Positions 53,397 to 62,442 of a DNA stretch of 64,000 bases are shown piece by piece; within the stretch, counting starts at the first letter, position 1, and each line of letters begins with the position of its first letter. Source of the stretch: Pseudomonas shahriarae (GTDB lineage Bacteria; Pseudomonadota; Gammaproteobacteria; Pseudomonadales; Pseudomonadaceae); assembly GCF_014268455.2 (NCBI RefSeq), contig NZ_CP077085.1, positions 2,955,001 to 3,019,000 of the forward strand, in the 5' to 3' direction. The notes under the pieces were generated by a model. It had not been told where the DNA came from and did no database searches. It saw only the letters and a list, made by a program, of their open reading frames with translations. Position numbers and translations under genes: made by a program.

Positions 53397-54701
53397 TCAG
53401 GTAAACAGGCTGATGGCCCCAGTCAGCAATGCCAGGGCGGTAACGACCAGGGAGGTCAGCACCGCCCATTTGACGGTGGCTTTCTGGAAGTCGCCGATGT
53501 CACGGTCGACCATGCCCACCAGCAGCAGGGTCGAGGCGACCAGCGGGCTCATCAGGTGCACCGGTTGCCCGAGGATCGAGGCCCGCGCGATTTCCACCGG
53601 GTCGATGCCGTATGCCGCGGCGGCATTGGCCAGGATCGGTACCACGCCAAAGTAGTAGGCGTCGTTGGACAGCACGAAGGTCAGCGGCATGCTGGTGATT
53701 GCAACCACCAGCGGGAACAGGTGGCCCCAGGAGGGTGGGATCCAGTCGACCAGGGTCTGCGCCAGGGCGTCGACCATCTTGGTGCCGGAAAAAATCCCGG
53801 CAAAGATCCCTGCGGCAAATACCAGCAGCACCACCGTCATGGCATTGCCCGAGTGCGCCAGGATGCGTTCTTTCTGAATGTCCAATTGCGGATAGTTGAT
53901 CATCAGCGCGAGCACAAAGCCGATCAGGAACAGGATCGCCGAATGCATCAGGCCCAGGACCAGGGCGACCATCACCGCAATCACCAGCACCAGGTTGACG
54001 TAGGCCAGCTTCGGACGCTTGTGAGGGGTGTCCTCAAGAATCGCGTTGATGTAGCAATCGCCGCCACCGCTTTGCAGTTGCACGTTGCCGATACGCTTGC
54101 GCTCGGCTCGCCCCAGTAGGAAGGCGGAGAAGACCACCCACATGGCGCCGCCGATCATGGTCGGCAGCAACGGCACGAAGTATTCCCCGGCATCCAGGCC
54201 CAGCGCGGCGATGGCCCGTGTCGCGGGGCCGCCCCAAGGGGTCATGCCGCTCATGATGCTCAACGACAGCATGGAGATGGTCGCCAGGATCATCGGGTTC
54301 ATGCCGATGCGTTTATACAGCGGCAACATCGCCGCGCAGGTAATCATGTAGGTGGTGGTGCCGTCGCCGTCGAGCGCGACCAGCAAGGACAGCAGGGCCG
54401 TGCCCACTGCGATTTTCATCGGGTCGCCATTGACGCGTTTGAGGATCTTGCGGATCAGCGGGTCGAACAACCCCGCGTCGATCATCAGGCCAAAGAACAG
54501 GATGGCAAACAGCAGCAACGCGGCAGACGGTGCAACCATTTTCAGGCCGTCGAGCATCATTTTGCCGGTGGTGCCGCCGAAACCGCCAATCACGGCGAAG
54601 ACTATAGGCACCACGGTGAGCGCGACGATCGGCGACAAGCGCTTGGTCATGATGAGGAAGGTGAATACGACCACCATGGCCAAGCCAAGGAAAGCGAGCA
54701 T
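53397..54701 (-). CDS. CitMHS-type citrate/tricarboxylate transporter
   Basis: A 434-residue inner-membrane protein with about 12 helices, CitMHS family (citrate-metal or citrate-H+ symport). Segments include LVALDGDGTTTYMITCAAML and SGMTPWGGPATRAIAAL, plus VLSNDAYYFGVVPILA near the C-terminus. It lies between the porin (86-base gap) and the dctA-like gene (127-base gap). Together with the latter it points to di- and tricarboxylate uptake. Confidence 0.88.
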   Translation of the reverse strand: MLAFLGLAMVVVFTFLIMTKRLSPIVALTVVPIVFAVIGGFGGTTGKMMLDGLKMVAPSAALLLFAILFFGLMIDAGLFDPLIRKILKRVNGDPMKIAVGTALLSLLVALDGDGTTTYMITCAAMLPLYKRIGMNPMILATISMLSLSIMSGMTPWGGPATRAIAALGLDAGEYFVPLLPTMIGGAMWVVFSAFLLGRAERKRIGNVQLQSGGGDCYINAILEDTPHKRPKLAYVNLVLVIAVMVALVLGLMHSAILFLIGFVLALMINYPQLDIQKERILAHSGNAMTVVLLVFAAGIFAGIFSGTKMVDALAQTLVDWIPPSWGHLFPLVVAITSMPLTFVLSNDAYYFGVVPILANAAAAYGIDPVEIARASILGQPVHLMSPLVASTLLLVGMVDRDIGDFQKATVKWAVLTSLVVTALALLTGAISLFT

Positions 54702-54828
54702 AGGACGATTCTCTTGTTGTTATCGTAAGAATGGCTGACGCCGAGGCGCACGAGCCCTGACCCGCCGGGTGGCACAATGGCGCCTGGCGGGGAGGGGGGG
54801 CAGTCAAGTCAGGTGTTTGCGGTTTGCG

Positions 54829-56124
54829 CTAGACGCGTTTGGCGACCTTCAGGTCTTCCCAGGCTGTTGCCTCATCGGGTTTTGCGTCGAGCATCCGCGT
54901 CAGCGTTTCGCGGTGGCAGGCATTTTCAGACATCGAAATCACCACGGTCGCGACCGCGTTACTGGCCAGGCTGGTCAGGGCCCGCGCTTCAGACATGAAG
55001 CGGTCAACGCCGATCAGTAACGCCAGGCCGGCCAGCGGGATGTCGTGAATGACCGTCAGGGTCGAGGCCAGTGCCACGAACCCGCTGCCGGTCACGCCGG
55101 CCGCGCCTTTGGAGGACAGCAGCATGATCGCCAGCATGGTGATGATTTGCGTAAAGCTCAGGTCAATGTTGCAGGCCTGGGCAATGAAAATCGCCGCCAA
55201 TGACAGGTAGATGGCCGTGCCGTCCAAGTTGAACGAGTAGCCTGTGGGCAGTACCAGGCCCACGATGCCTTTTTTGCAACCCAGTGCTTCGAGTTTCTCC
55301 AACATGCGCGGCATGACGGGTTCCGTGGAAGAGGTGCCGAGTACCACCAGGAACTCTTCGCGCAAGTAGCGCAGCAGTTTCCACAGGCTGAAACCGTTGG
55401 CCCGGCAAATACTGCCCAATACGACGAACACGAAGAAGCCGCAGGCGATGTACAAGGTCATGATCAGTTTCGCCAGCGAACCCAGCGAAGTGATGCCGTA
55501 CTGGCCGACGGTGAACGCCAAGGCGCCAAAGGCGCCGATCGGAGCAAAACGCATCAGGTAAGCGAAGATCTTGAACACCATCTGCGAAGCCGATTCGAGC
55601 ACGTCGAGTACTGGCTTGCCACGCTCGCCCAGGGATGACAGGGCGAAGCCGGACAACACCGCGATAAACAGCACCGGCAGCACTTCCCCTTTACTGAAGG
55701 CACCGATAAAAGTGTCCGGGATGATGTGCATGAAAAACTCCACAACCCCAAGCTTCGCAGCCGACTCCGTGTACTGGGCCAGGCCCATGGTGCTCAGTTG
55801 GCTGGGATCGATGTTCATGCCGGCACCCGGCTGGAACACGTACACCGCCACCAGGCCGATCACCAGGCTGATCACCGTGAGGCCGAAAAACAGCAGCATG
55901 GTTTTGCTGAGCAGGCGGCCGAGCGAGCGTTTGTCGCTCATCCCGGCGATGCCAGTGACGATGGTGCAGAACACCACGGGGGCAATCATCATTTTGATGA
56001 GCTTGATGAACGCATCACCCAGTGGTTTGAGCGCGATGGCCTGCTGAGCCCAGAAATGCCCAACCATGATGCCCAGCACCACGGCGCAGAGAATCTGGAA
56101 GTAGAGCGATTTAACAACTTTCAT
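54829..56124 (-). CDS. DctA-like C4-dicarboxylate symporter
   Basis: A 431-residue DAACS-family symporter that imports succinate, fumarate or malate with protons or sodium. Signatures are VGLVLPTGYSFNLDGTAIYL, SSKGAAGVTGSGFV and GVDRFMSEARALTSL. I chose ATG 56122-56124 (MKVVKSLYFQ); 56136 is possible. It is a second-type paralogue, not the housekeeping DctA by its divergent N-terminus. It lies in an operon with a PrpF-type isomerase. Confidence 0.9.
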   Translation of the reverse strand: MKVVKSLYFQILCAVVLGIMVGHFWAQQAIALKPLGDAFIKLIKMMIAPVVFCTIVTGIAGMSDKRSLGRLLSKTMLLFFGLTVISLVIGLVAVYVFQPGAGMNIDPSQLSTMGLAQYTESAAKLGVVEFFMHIIPDTFIGAFSKGEVLPVLFIAVLSGFALSSLGERGKPVLDVLESASQMVFKIFAYLMRFAPIGAFGALAFTVGQYGITSLGSLAKLIMTLYIACGFFVFVVLGSICRANGFSLWKLLRYLREEFLVVLGTSSTEPVMPRMLEKLEALGCKKGIVGLVLPTGYSFNLDGTAIYLSLAAIFIAQACNIDLSFTQIITMLAIMLLSSKGAAGVTGSGFVALASTLTVIHDIPLAGLALLIGVDRFMSEARALTSLASNAVATVVISMSENACHRETLTRMLDAKPDEATAWEDLKVAKRV

Positions 56125-56179
56125 GGCATCACCCATTTTTAGAATTGTGCGGATGCAAAAGCGCCAACGACCACCGGAA

Positions 56180-57262
56180 TTACCCGGCCAGGCGTTGAGC
56201 GTTTGTGGCGTAGACATAACCAGAGAAAAGCCTGCGCGCAGTGCGTACGACGGACGCTTGAATTGTCTCATCGTTGACGCCGGTGTAGGACAATACGACA
56301 TCAATCCCGCCGCTCGGATGTTCGATACGCACCGCTTCAAGGCGCGGCGTACTGATCCCGCCGAGCATCTGCGCGACGATGCTGCCCTCTATCACGCATG
56401 CGGTGGCCAACCCAATCGAGCCGGTAATGGCCAGGGCGCGGTGGCAGTTATGTGGCATGAAATAGCGAACCTGGATCGTACCGCCGGCTTTGGCGGGCGA
56501 GACCAGCACCGGCTTTGGAATCACTTTGTCGCTGACATCACCCAGGCCCATGGCCAGGCCTGCCTTAAGCCGCAATGACTCAAGGCGCCGCAGGAAGTCT
56601 TTATCGGCGTCCAGTTCTGCCGGGCTTTCATCGCCACGCTTGCCCAGTTGACTGGCCTCGATCAGCACCATGGGCATGGCCATATCGATGCAGGTCACTG
56701 CAATGCCGTCGATCACGTCTTGCCTATTGCTGGTAGGGAAAAGTTTGCCGGTCTTGCTGCCAGCCGCATCGAGGAACGTCAGTTGCACCGGCGCTGCCGT
56801 ACCCGGCACACCATCGATGGCGGTGTCGCCCTCGTAACTGACCTTGGCATCCGGTGTGTACACGTCGGCGTTGATAAAAGTCCCTGTGTTTACGTTGCGA
56901 ATGCGCACACGAGTGCGACCCGGTGTGCCTTTGACCAGGCCCTGTTCGATGGCGAACGGGCCGACGGCGCACAGCATGTTGCCGCAGTTGGGCGCGCTGT
57001 CGACCCGGCGTTGCGAAACCATCACTTGAACGAACAGGTAGTCAACGTCTGCGTCCGGGTGCAGCGAAGGGCTGACAATCGCCACCTTGCTGGTTTGCGG
57101 GCTGCCACCGCCGATTCCGTCGATCTCCAGCTCGTGGCCGGAGCCCATCAGGTTGAGCAGCAGTTCGTCACGGGCCTCAATGGCTGCCGGTAAGTCCCAG
57201 TCGAGAAAAACCGGGCCTTTAGAGGTGCCACCGCGCATAAGCACACAGGGAATTCTTTGCAT
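56180..57262 (-). CDS. PrpF-family isomerase (GalD-like)
   Basis: A 360-residue enzyme of the PrpF/diaminopimelate-epimerase-like fold. Members isomerise double bonds of tricarboxylates: cis/trans-aconitate and methylaconitate (PrpF) or 4-oxalomesaconate (GalD). Conserved segments are RGGTSKGPVFLDWDLP, DGIGGGSPQTSKVAIV and DSAPNCGNMLCAVGPFA, where the cysteine is catalytic in the DAP-epimerase fold. No galA/B/C or prpB/C/acnD is nearby, so aconitate isomerisation for uptake through CitMHS is my favoured reading. It is divergent from the LysR gene. Confidence 0.82.
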   Translation of the reverse strand: MQRIPCVLMRGGTSKGPVFLDWDLPAAIEARDELLLNLMGSGHELEIDGIGGGSPQTSKVAIVSPSLHPDADVDYLFVQVMVSQRRVDSAPNCGNMLCAVGPFAIEQGLVKGTPGRTRVRIRNVNTGTFINADVYTPDAKVSYEGDTAIDGVPGTAAPVQLTFLDAAGSKTGKLFPTSNRQDVIDGIAVTCIDMAMPMVLIEASQLGKRGDESPAELDADKDFLRRLESLRLKAGLAMGLGDVSDKVIPKPVLVSPAKAGGTIQVRYFMPHNCHRALAITGSIGLATACVIEGSIVAQMLGGISTPRLEAVRIEHPSGGIDVVLSYTGVNDETIQASVVRTARRLFSGYVYATNAQRLAG

Positions 57263-57279
57263 GATGCTGACTCTTGTTA

Positions 57280-57298
57280 ATCAATCGACGCAATTGAT
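57280..57298. promoter_or_regulatory. LysR-type box upstream of prpF-like gene
   Basis: ATCAAT-CGACGCA-ATTGAT is an inverted repeat with six-base arms and a T-N11-A core, 17 bases upstream of the isomerase start in the region shared with the divergent LysR gene. Confidence 0.5.
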
Positions 57299-57427
57299 GT
57301 TCTTGGGGCAAGAGTCTCAAGCTTTAAAAAATCTATCAAATGCAAAGATTGAAGAGATTATTGCGTTTTGCGAATGATAAATTTACGCTGGGTGTTCTTC
57401 TGGTGCCTGCTGCTGATGAGATAAGAC

Positions 57428-58318
57428 ATGGACTATGAGCTGAACGACATTCGATCTTTCGTTAAAATTGCCGAACTTGGCAGTTTTCACGAAGCAGCTG
57501 ATGCCTTGCATCTGTCTCAACCTGCACTCAGTCGGCGGATAAAAAAACTGGAGGAGGGGTTGGGCACCTCTTTACTGGATCGCACCACACGCAAGGTCAG
57601 CCTCACGAGCGTCGGCCGCGACTTTCTTCCAAAGGCGCGTCGGTTGCTGGATGACTTCGATGAGTCGATTCTCAATATCCGTGAACTGGCCGAGCGCCAG
57701 ATTGGCCGGGTAACCCTGGCGTGTATCCCAACTGCCGCATTCTATTTCTTGCCTTCAGTCATTCGGCTGTACAACGAGCGCTACCCAAAAATCCGGATCC
57801 GTCTGCTGGATTTGAGTGCCAATGAGGGGCTTGAAGCGGTACTGCGGGGGGAGGCCGACTTCGGTATCAACATGATGAGTGGGCAGCATCCGGACATTGA
57901 GTTCGTGCCATTGGTCAGCGAACCTTTTGTACTGGCGTGCCGGCGCGATCATGAATTGGCTGGGCGCAGTGCGGTCACTTGGTCTGAACTGAGCGATTAC
58001 CGTCTTATTGGGGTAGGGCGCCTGAGCGGGAACCGCATGCTGCTCGATCATGCCCTTTCTGGGTTGAGTTGGCGGCCGCAATGGTTCTACGAAGTGCAGC
58101 ATCTCTCCACTTCTCTGGGCCTGGTGGAGGCCGGCCTGGGGGTTTCGGCGATGCCGAGCCTGTCCATGCCGGCGGAAGATCATCCCACCTTGGTCAGCGT
58201 CCCGTTGATCGAACCGGTTGTGAACCGCTCTTTGGGCTTGGTCTACCGCCGCGGATCATCACTTTCGCCAGCGGCGGAAAAATTCGTCTCGATATTGCTT
58301 GAGCAATGGCCGCAATAG
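57428..58318 (+). CDS. LysR-family regulator
   Basis: A 296-residue LysR regulator; HTH DIRSFVKIAELGSFHEAADA to PALSRRIKKLEEGLGT, and a co-inducer domain with GRVTLACIPTAAFYFLPSVI. It is divergent from the prpF-dctA-citMHS-oprD operon across 165 bases and is its probable activator. Confidence 0.88.
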   Translation: MDYELNDIRSFVKIAELGSFHEAADALHLSQPALSRRIKKLEEGLGTSLLDRTTRKVSLTSVGRDFLPKARRLLDDFDESILNIRELAERQIGRVTLACIPTAAFYFLPSVIRLYNERYPKIRIRLLDLSANEGLEAVLRGEADFGINMMSGQHPDIEFVPLVSEPFVLACRRDHELAGRSAVTWSELSDYRLIGVGRLSGNRMLLDHALSGLSWRPQWFYEVQHLSTSLGLVEAGLGVSAMPSLSMPAEDHPTLVSVPLIEPVVNRSLGLVYRRGSSLSPAAEKFVSILLEQWPQ

Positions 58319-58367
58319 ACAGTGAACGGCTGAGTTTGGCCGATTGCTGCCTGCCGTGGACGACCGT

Positions 58368-59324
58368 TTAACCCCAAGCCCGACTGGATTGCAAACGGCT
58401 TCCTGCAACCATCAAGTCCAGATTCTGCACCGCCGCTCCAGCGGCTCCCTTCCCAAGATTGTCAAACACCGCAGCCAACAAAACCTGCCCCGTCTCATCA
58501 TTTTCACACACCACCAAGCGCAATCTGTCCGTCCCGTTAAGCGCCTGAGGATCAAGGTGCGTCAACTCTTTAGACTCTTGCATCGACATCACCTGTACAT
58601 GCTCCGCACCGATGTAGTGCTGCATAAGGCACGCATGCAACCGCAGCGCATCCACGCCCGGCGCCAACAACCGAAGTTGCAACGGTATGGTCAGCACGAT
58701 CCCCTGACGAAAAGCCCCATAGGCCGGCACAAACATCGGCCGTTCCGTCAGACCGCTTTGCTGCTGAATTTCCGGAATATGTTTGTGTGCCAGCCCCAGG
58801 CCATAAACCTGAAACGACGGCGCCTGTGACGCGCCTTCTCCCTCATGCTCTTGCACGCCGACGCGGCCTTTTCCGGAATAGCCCGACACCGCATGAATGT
58901 TCGTCGGGAAGTCCCTGGGCAGCAACCCGGCCTCCAGCAATGGGCGCAGCAACCCTATCGCTCCCGTGGGATAGCAACCGGGGTTGCTGACCCGCCGCGC
59001 CAGGGCGATGTGCTGGGCCTGCTGTGAGTTCATCTCCGCAAAACCATAGGTCCAGTCTGGATGAGTGCGGTGCGCCGAACTCGCATCGATCACCCGAACG
59101 GCGGGGTTTTCGATGCTCGCTACGGCGTCGCGTGCGGCTTGGTCGGGCAAGCAGAGAATCGCGATGTCGCAGGCGTTGATGATTTCGGCGCGACGTTGCG
59201 GGTCCTTGCGGTGTTCGGGGCTGAGCGTGATAAGCCGCAGATCGGTCCGGTCGCGTAGACGTTGATGGATTTGCAACCCGGTGGTGCCTTGGTCGCCGTC
59301 GATGAATACAAGGGGGCTTGCCAT
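58368..59324 (-). CDS. argC: N-acetyl-gamma-glutamyl-phosphate reductase (type 2)
   Basis: A 318-residue cytosolic arginine-biosynthesis enzyme that reduces N-acetylglutamyl phosphate with NADPH. The Rossmann loop is [12 protein letters not shown], the nucleophile C117 in [10 protein letters not shown], and the histidine-bearing [10 protein letters not shown] follows. The length fits the short type-2 ArgC group. ATG 59322-59324 is the family start; the frame extends to 59360. It is divergent from a LysR regulator and far from other arg genes. Confidence 0.88.
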   Translation of the reverse strand: MASPLVFIDGDQGTTGLQIHQRLRDRTDLRLITLSPEHRKDPQRRAEIINACDIAILCLPDQAARDAVASIENPAVRVIDASSAHRTHPDWTYGFAEMNSQQAQHIALARRVSNPGCYPTGAIGLLRPLLEAGLLPRDFPTNIHAVSGYSGKGRVGVQEHEGEGASQAPSFQVYGLGLAHKHIPEIQQQSGLTERPMFVPAYGAFRQGIVLTIPLQLRLLAPGVDALRLHACLMQHYIGAEHVQVMSMQESKELTHLDPQALNGTDRLRLVVCENDETGQVLLAAVFDNLGKGAAGAAVQNLDLMVAGSRLQSSRAWG

Positions 59325-59410
59325 GGAATGCTCTCGGACATAGGAAATCAGGAGTTCCAATCTTCAGCGCGGGGTTAAGATAGGAAAAGTTGAATTTCCA
59401 AACGATGAGA

Positions 59411-59425
59411 TTCAGTTTTTCTGAA
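59411..59425. promoter_or_regulatory. Short inverted repeat upstream of LysR gene
   Basis: TTCAG-TTTTT-CTGAA has 5-base arms and a T-N11-A layout between divergent argC and LysR genes; it is a plausible binding site, but weak. Confidence 0.35.
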
Positions 59426-59437
59426 GGATGAGTGATC

Positions 59438-60322
59438 ATGCGCGAAATCAGCCTGGACCGTCTGCGCACGTTGGTGGCCATTGCCGACCTGGGTTCGTTT
59501 GCCGAGGCGGCCCGTGCACTACACCTGGCGCCCCCCACGGTGAGTTTGCATATCGCCGACCTGGAGTCGCGGGTTGGCGGCAAGCTGTTGTCGCGCACGC
59601 GTGGGCGCGTGCAGCCTACGGCGATAGGAGGAACCCTGGTGGACCGCGCGCGGCGCCTGTTGGCGGATGCTGAGCAGGCGCTTGAGGATGTGGAGCGTCA
59701 GGTGCAGGGCTTGGCCGGGCGTGTGCGGCTGGGTGCCTCCACAGGGGCTATCGCGCAGTTGTTGCCGCAAGCGTTGGAGACCTTGAGCCAACGCCATCCC
59801 GCTATTGATGTGCAGGTCGCGGTGCTCACGTCGCAGGAAACCTTGAAGAAGCTTGCCGAGGGCTCTTTGGAGATCGGTCTGGTCGCGCTGCCACAGACCC
59901 CGGTGAAGGCATTGCGGATCGAACCATGGCGGCGGGACCCGGTCATGGCCTTCTTGCCGGCACGCTGGGAATGCCCGGAGGTTGTGAGCCCTGGTTGGCT
60001 GGCCGCTCAGCCATTGATTCTGAATGACAACACTACTCGGCTTTCGCGCTTGACCTCGGAGTGGTTCGCCAGTGATGGATGCCAGCCCATGCCGCGTATT
60101 CAACTGAACTACAACGATGCGATCAAAAGCCTGGTGGCGGCCGGTTACGGCGCGACGTTGTTGCCCCATGAAGCCTCCACACCATTGCCCGATACCCGGA
60201 TCGTCATGCGGCCATTACAGCCTTTATTGTGGCGTCAACTCGGTATTGCCCACCGTGGTGGGGACGTCGAGCGGCCGACGCAGCATGTGCTGGATGTGTT
60301 GTGGGGGTTGAGCGCGGGCTAG
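59438..60322 (+). CDS. LysR-family regulator next to argC
   Basis: A 294-residue LysR regulator with HTH LDRLRTLVAIADLGSFAEAA to PTVSLHIADLESRVGGK. The start is ATG 59438 with AAGGA nine bases upstream, preferred over GTG 59432. It is divergent from argC; regulation of argC is an inference from context. Confidence 0.85.
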   Translation: MREISLDRLRTLVAIADLGSFAEAARALHLAPPTVSLHIADLESRVGGKLLSRTRGRVQPTAIGGTLVDRARRLLADAEQALEDVERQVQGLAGRVRLGASTGAIAQLLPQALETLSQRHPAIDVQVAVLTSQETLKKLAEGSLEIGLVALPQTPVKALRIEPWRRDPVMAFLPARWECPEVVSPGWLAAQPLILNDNTTRLSRLTSEWFASDGCQPMPRIQLNYNDAIKSLVAAGYGATLLPHEASTPLPDTRIVMRPLQPLLWRQLGIAHRGGDVERPTQHVLDVLWGLSAG

Positions 60323-60444
60323 GGCGATGTTGTCAGAGAAAGGAGCGCTTTCGAGCTATCGCTGACGTTGGCGACAGTCAGCCCGGCCTCTATTTATCGC
60401 GCCTGTCAGAAACCGGAGGCGACTAACCGTTCATCGGGATTGAG

Positions 60445-60512
60445 TGATGTCATGACGACATCATCCAAATATATCTGTACAAGAGTTGTACAGGAATAAT
60501 TTCTTGTACAAG
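60445..60512. promoter_or_regulatory. Cluster of inverted repeats upstream of the chemoreceptor
   Basis: Three structures lie here. TGATGTC-ATGAC-GACATCA (60445-60463); CTGTACAA-GAG-TTGTACAG (60475-60493), a perfect 8-base inverted repeat; and CTTGTACAAG (60503-60512), a perfect palindrome with the same TTGTACA core. They start about 200 and end about 130 bases upstream of the receptor. The core resembles sites of GntR/FadR-type repressors. The rest of the 323-base gap shows nothing else. Confidence 0.6.
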
Positions 60513-60645
60513 TGTCACTGACCAGGAAACAACGCCGCTACTCGTTGCCGATGAACAAAAGAATACCTGCGCAGGATGCGGACCAGGGGCGAATACAGCC
60601 CTTGCAGGTGTCCCTAAATTGCTCCTCTCATTCCGCAGGTACATC

Positions 60646-62301
60646 ATGCCATCGCACACTCTCCGGCTCTCTACACGCACCAGTCTCTATGCCGGCTATG
60701 CCAGCCTGGTCGCGTTTATGTTGCTGATCGCCGCCATCTCGCTGTACGCCCTGGCTAACAGCAATAAGGACTTTTTCCTCTACGTTAACGGCGTTGATGC
60801 ACGTACCCGCCTGGCCAACACACTGAACGACGCCGCCGCCCAGCGCGCGATTGCCCTGCGTAACATCGCCTTGAACAGCAATGTCACCGCGAGAGGACAG
60901 CAGCGGGGCGCGATTGCCCTCAACGAACAAACGGTGGCCAGCAGCCTCGCCGCGCTACGCCAGGCAATTGATAGCCATGATGATGTGTCGCCCAGATCAC
61001 GTGAGCTGTTCTCAACCATCGAGCAGGTCGAGAGCCGCTACAAACCGGTAGCGCACACCATTGCCGAACACCTGTTCAAGGGTGAAAACGATGAGGCCAT
61101 GCGCATGGTCAGCGAGCAGTGCACACCATTGCTGGCCGAGCTGACCCGGGCAATTGGTGAATACCTGCGCTACACCAACCAGAAGGCAGACCTGCAGGTC
61201 AGCGAAAATGACGCAAACTATCTGTCACAACGCAACCTGCTGCTCGCCATTACGGCGCTGGCCGTCTTGCTAGCAGCGGTACTGGGCTACGTCATCAGCC
61301 GCAACCTGCTGCGCGCGCTGGGTGCCGAACCGAGTGAACTCAACCAGCTCGCCCAACGGGTTGCCCAGGGCGATTTGCGCGCTAGCGAGCGCACGATTGA
61401 GCCACCACAAGCCAGCATCATGGCCGCCTTGCTGAGCATGCAGGAGAACCTGCGGGACATGACCAAGGGCATAAACCTGTCCTCACAGACCGTGGCCGAA
61501 TCCAGCCAGGAGCTTAGCCAGTCGAGCCTGAGAAACGCCGAAAGCGTGGCCGTGGCACAGTGCGAGGTCGAGCAGATCGTCACCGCCGTTCACCAAATGG
61601 CCGCCACCGTGCAGGATGTCGCGCGCAATGCCGAATCCGCCGCCAGTGCCGCCAGCGAGGCCGATAGCGCGGCTCTGTACAGCCAGCAGAAGGCCAAAGA
61701 TGCCGTGAACATGATCGGCGAACTGGCCGAGACAATCGAACAGTCCAATATGGCCATGGGTCGGCTGAAGAATGAAACCGGCAATATCGGCGGCGTGCTT
61801 GAAGTGATCAAGTCGGTGGCCGACCAGACCAACCTGCTGGCGCTCAACGCTGCCATCGAGGCTGCCCGTGCTGGCGAGGCCGGACGCGGCTTCGCGGTAG
61901 TCGCCGACGAGGTGCGCAGCCTGGCACAGCGTACCCAGAAGGCCACCTCAGAGATTGAGGGGCTGATCGCCAGTCTGCAGAAAATTGCCGATGAGACCTC
62001 GCAGCATATGCAACGCTGCAAGCACTCCAGTGCGCAGTCGGTGTCCGGCGTTTCCGAGGCCGGTGACGCGGTAAGCACGATCGTCACCATGATCGAGCGG
62101 ATCAACGGCATGAACCACCAAATCGCCGCTGCCGCCGAGCAGCAGAGTACCGTTGCCGAGCAGATCAGCCGGGGCATCGTGACCGTCAGCCAAAGCGCCG
62201 AGCAATCCGCTGCAGCCTTCCGCAGCGCTCAGCAGGAGAGCGAAGGATTGGCACGCACCAGCGTGACATTGCGAGAGAACATCTCGCGCTTTCAGCTCTA
62301 G
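60646..62301 (+). CDS. Methyl-accepting chemotaxis protein (4HB type)
   Basis: A 551-residue chemoreceptor. TM1 is about 15-37, TM2 about 197-217; the periplasmic domain between is helical and holds LRNIAL (about 71-76), as in 4HB ligand domains. HAMP and the signalling domain follow, with the hairpin [20 protein letters not shown] near residue 400. It starts at ATG 60646 behind GCAGGT; a TTG start at 60619 has no support. Ligand unknown. Unusual inverted repeats upstream suggest dedicated control. Confidence 0.9.
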   Translation: MPSHTLRLSTRTSLYAGYASLVAFMLLIAAISLYALANSNKDFFLYVNGVDARTRLANTLNDAAAQRAIALRNIALNSNVTARGQQRGAIALNEQTVASSLAALRQAIDSHDDVSPRSRELFSTIEQVESRYKPVAHTIAEHLFKGENDEAMRMVSEQCTPLLAELTRAIGEYLRYTNQKADLQVSENDANYLSQRNLLLAITALAVLLAAVLGYVISRNLLRALGAEPSELNQLAQRVAQGDLRASERTIEPPQASIMAALLSMQENLRDMTKGINLSSQTVAESSQELSQSSLRNAESVAVAQCEVEQIVTAVHQMAATVQDVARNAESAASAASEADSAALYSQQKAKDAVNMIGELAETIEQSNMAMGRLKNETGNIGGVLEVIKSVADQTNLLALNAAIEAARAGEAGRGFAVVADEVRSLAQRTQKATSEIEGLIASLQKIADETSQHMQRCKHSSAQSVSGVSEAGDAVSTIVTMIERINGMNHQIAAAAEQQSTVAEQISRGIVTVSQSAEQSAAAFRSAQQESEGLARTSVTLRENISRFQL

Positions 62302-62442
62302 GGGCTGTTGCCGTTTCATCGCGAGCCGCGTTGCTGCGAGAAATGGCTCCCTAGCAATGATCATTGAGTTGCACTCGGAAAGCTGGCCCACATCCAACTC
62401 ATCATTGGGAACCCAGCTTACTGCCCAGTTCAGACTGAGCGT

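Noticed and set aside
56180..57262. GalD of a gallate pathway
   Set aside because: galA, galB and galC are not in the window and the neighbours are di/tricarboxylate carriers.
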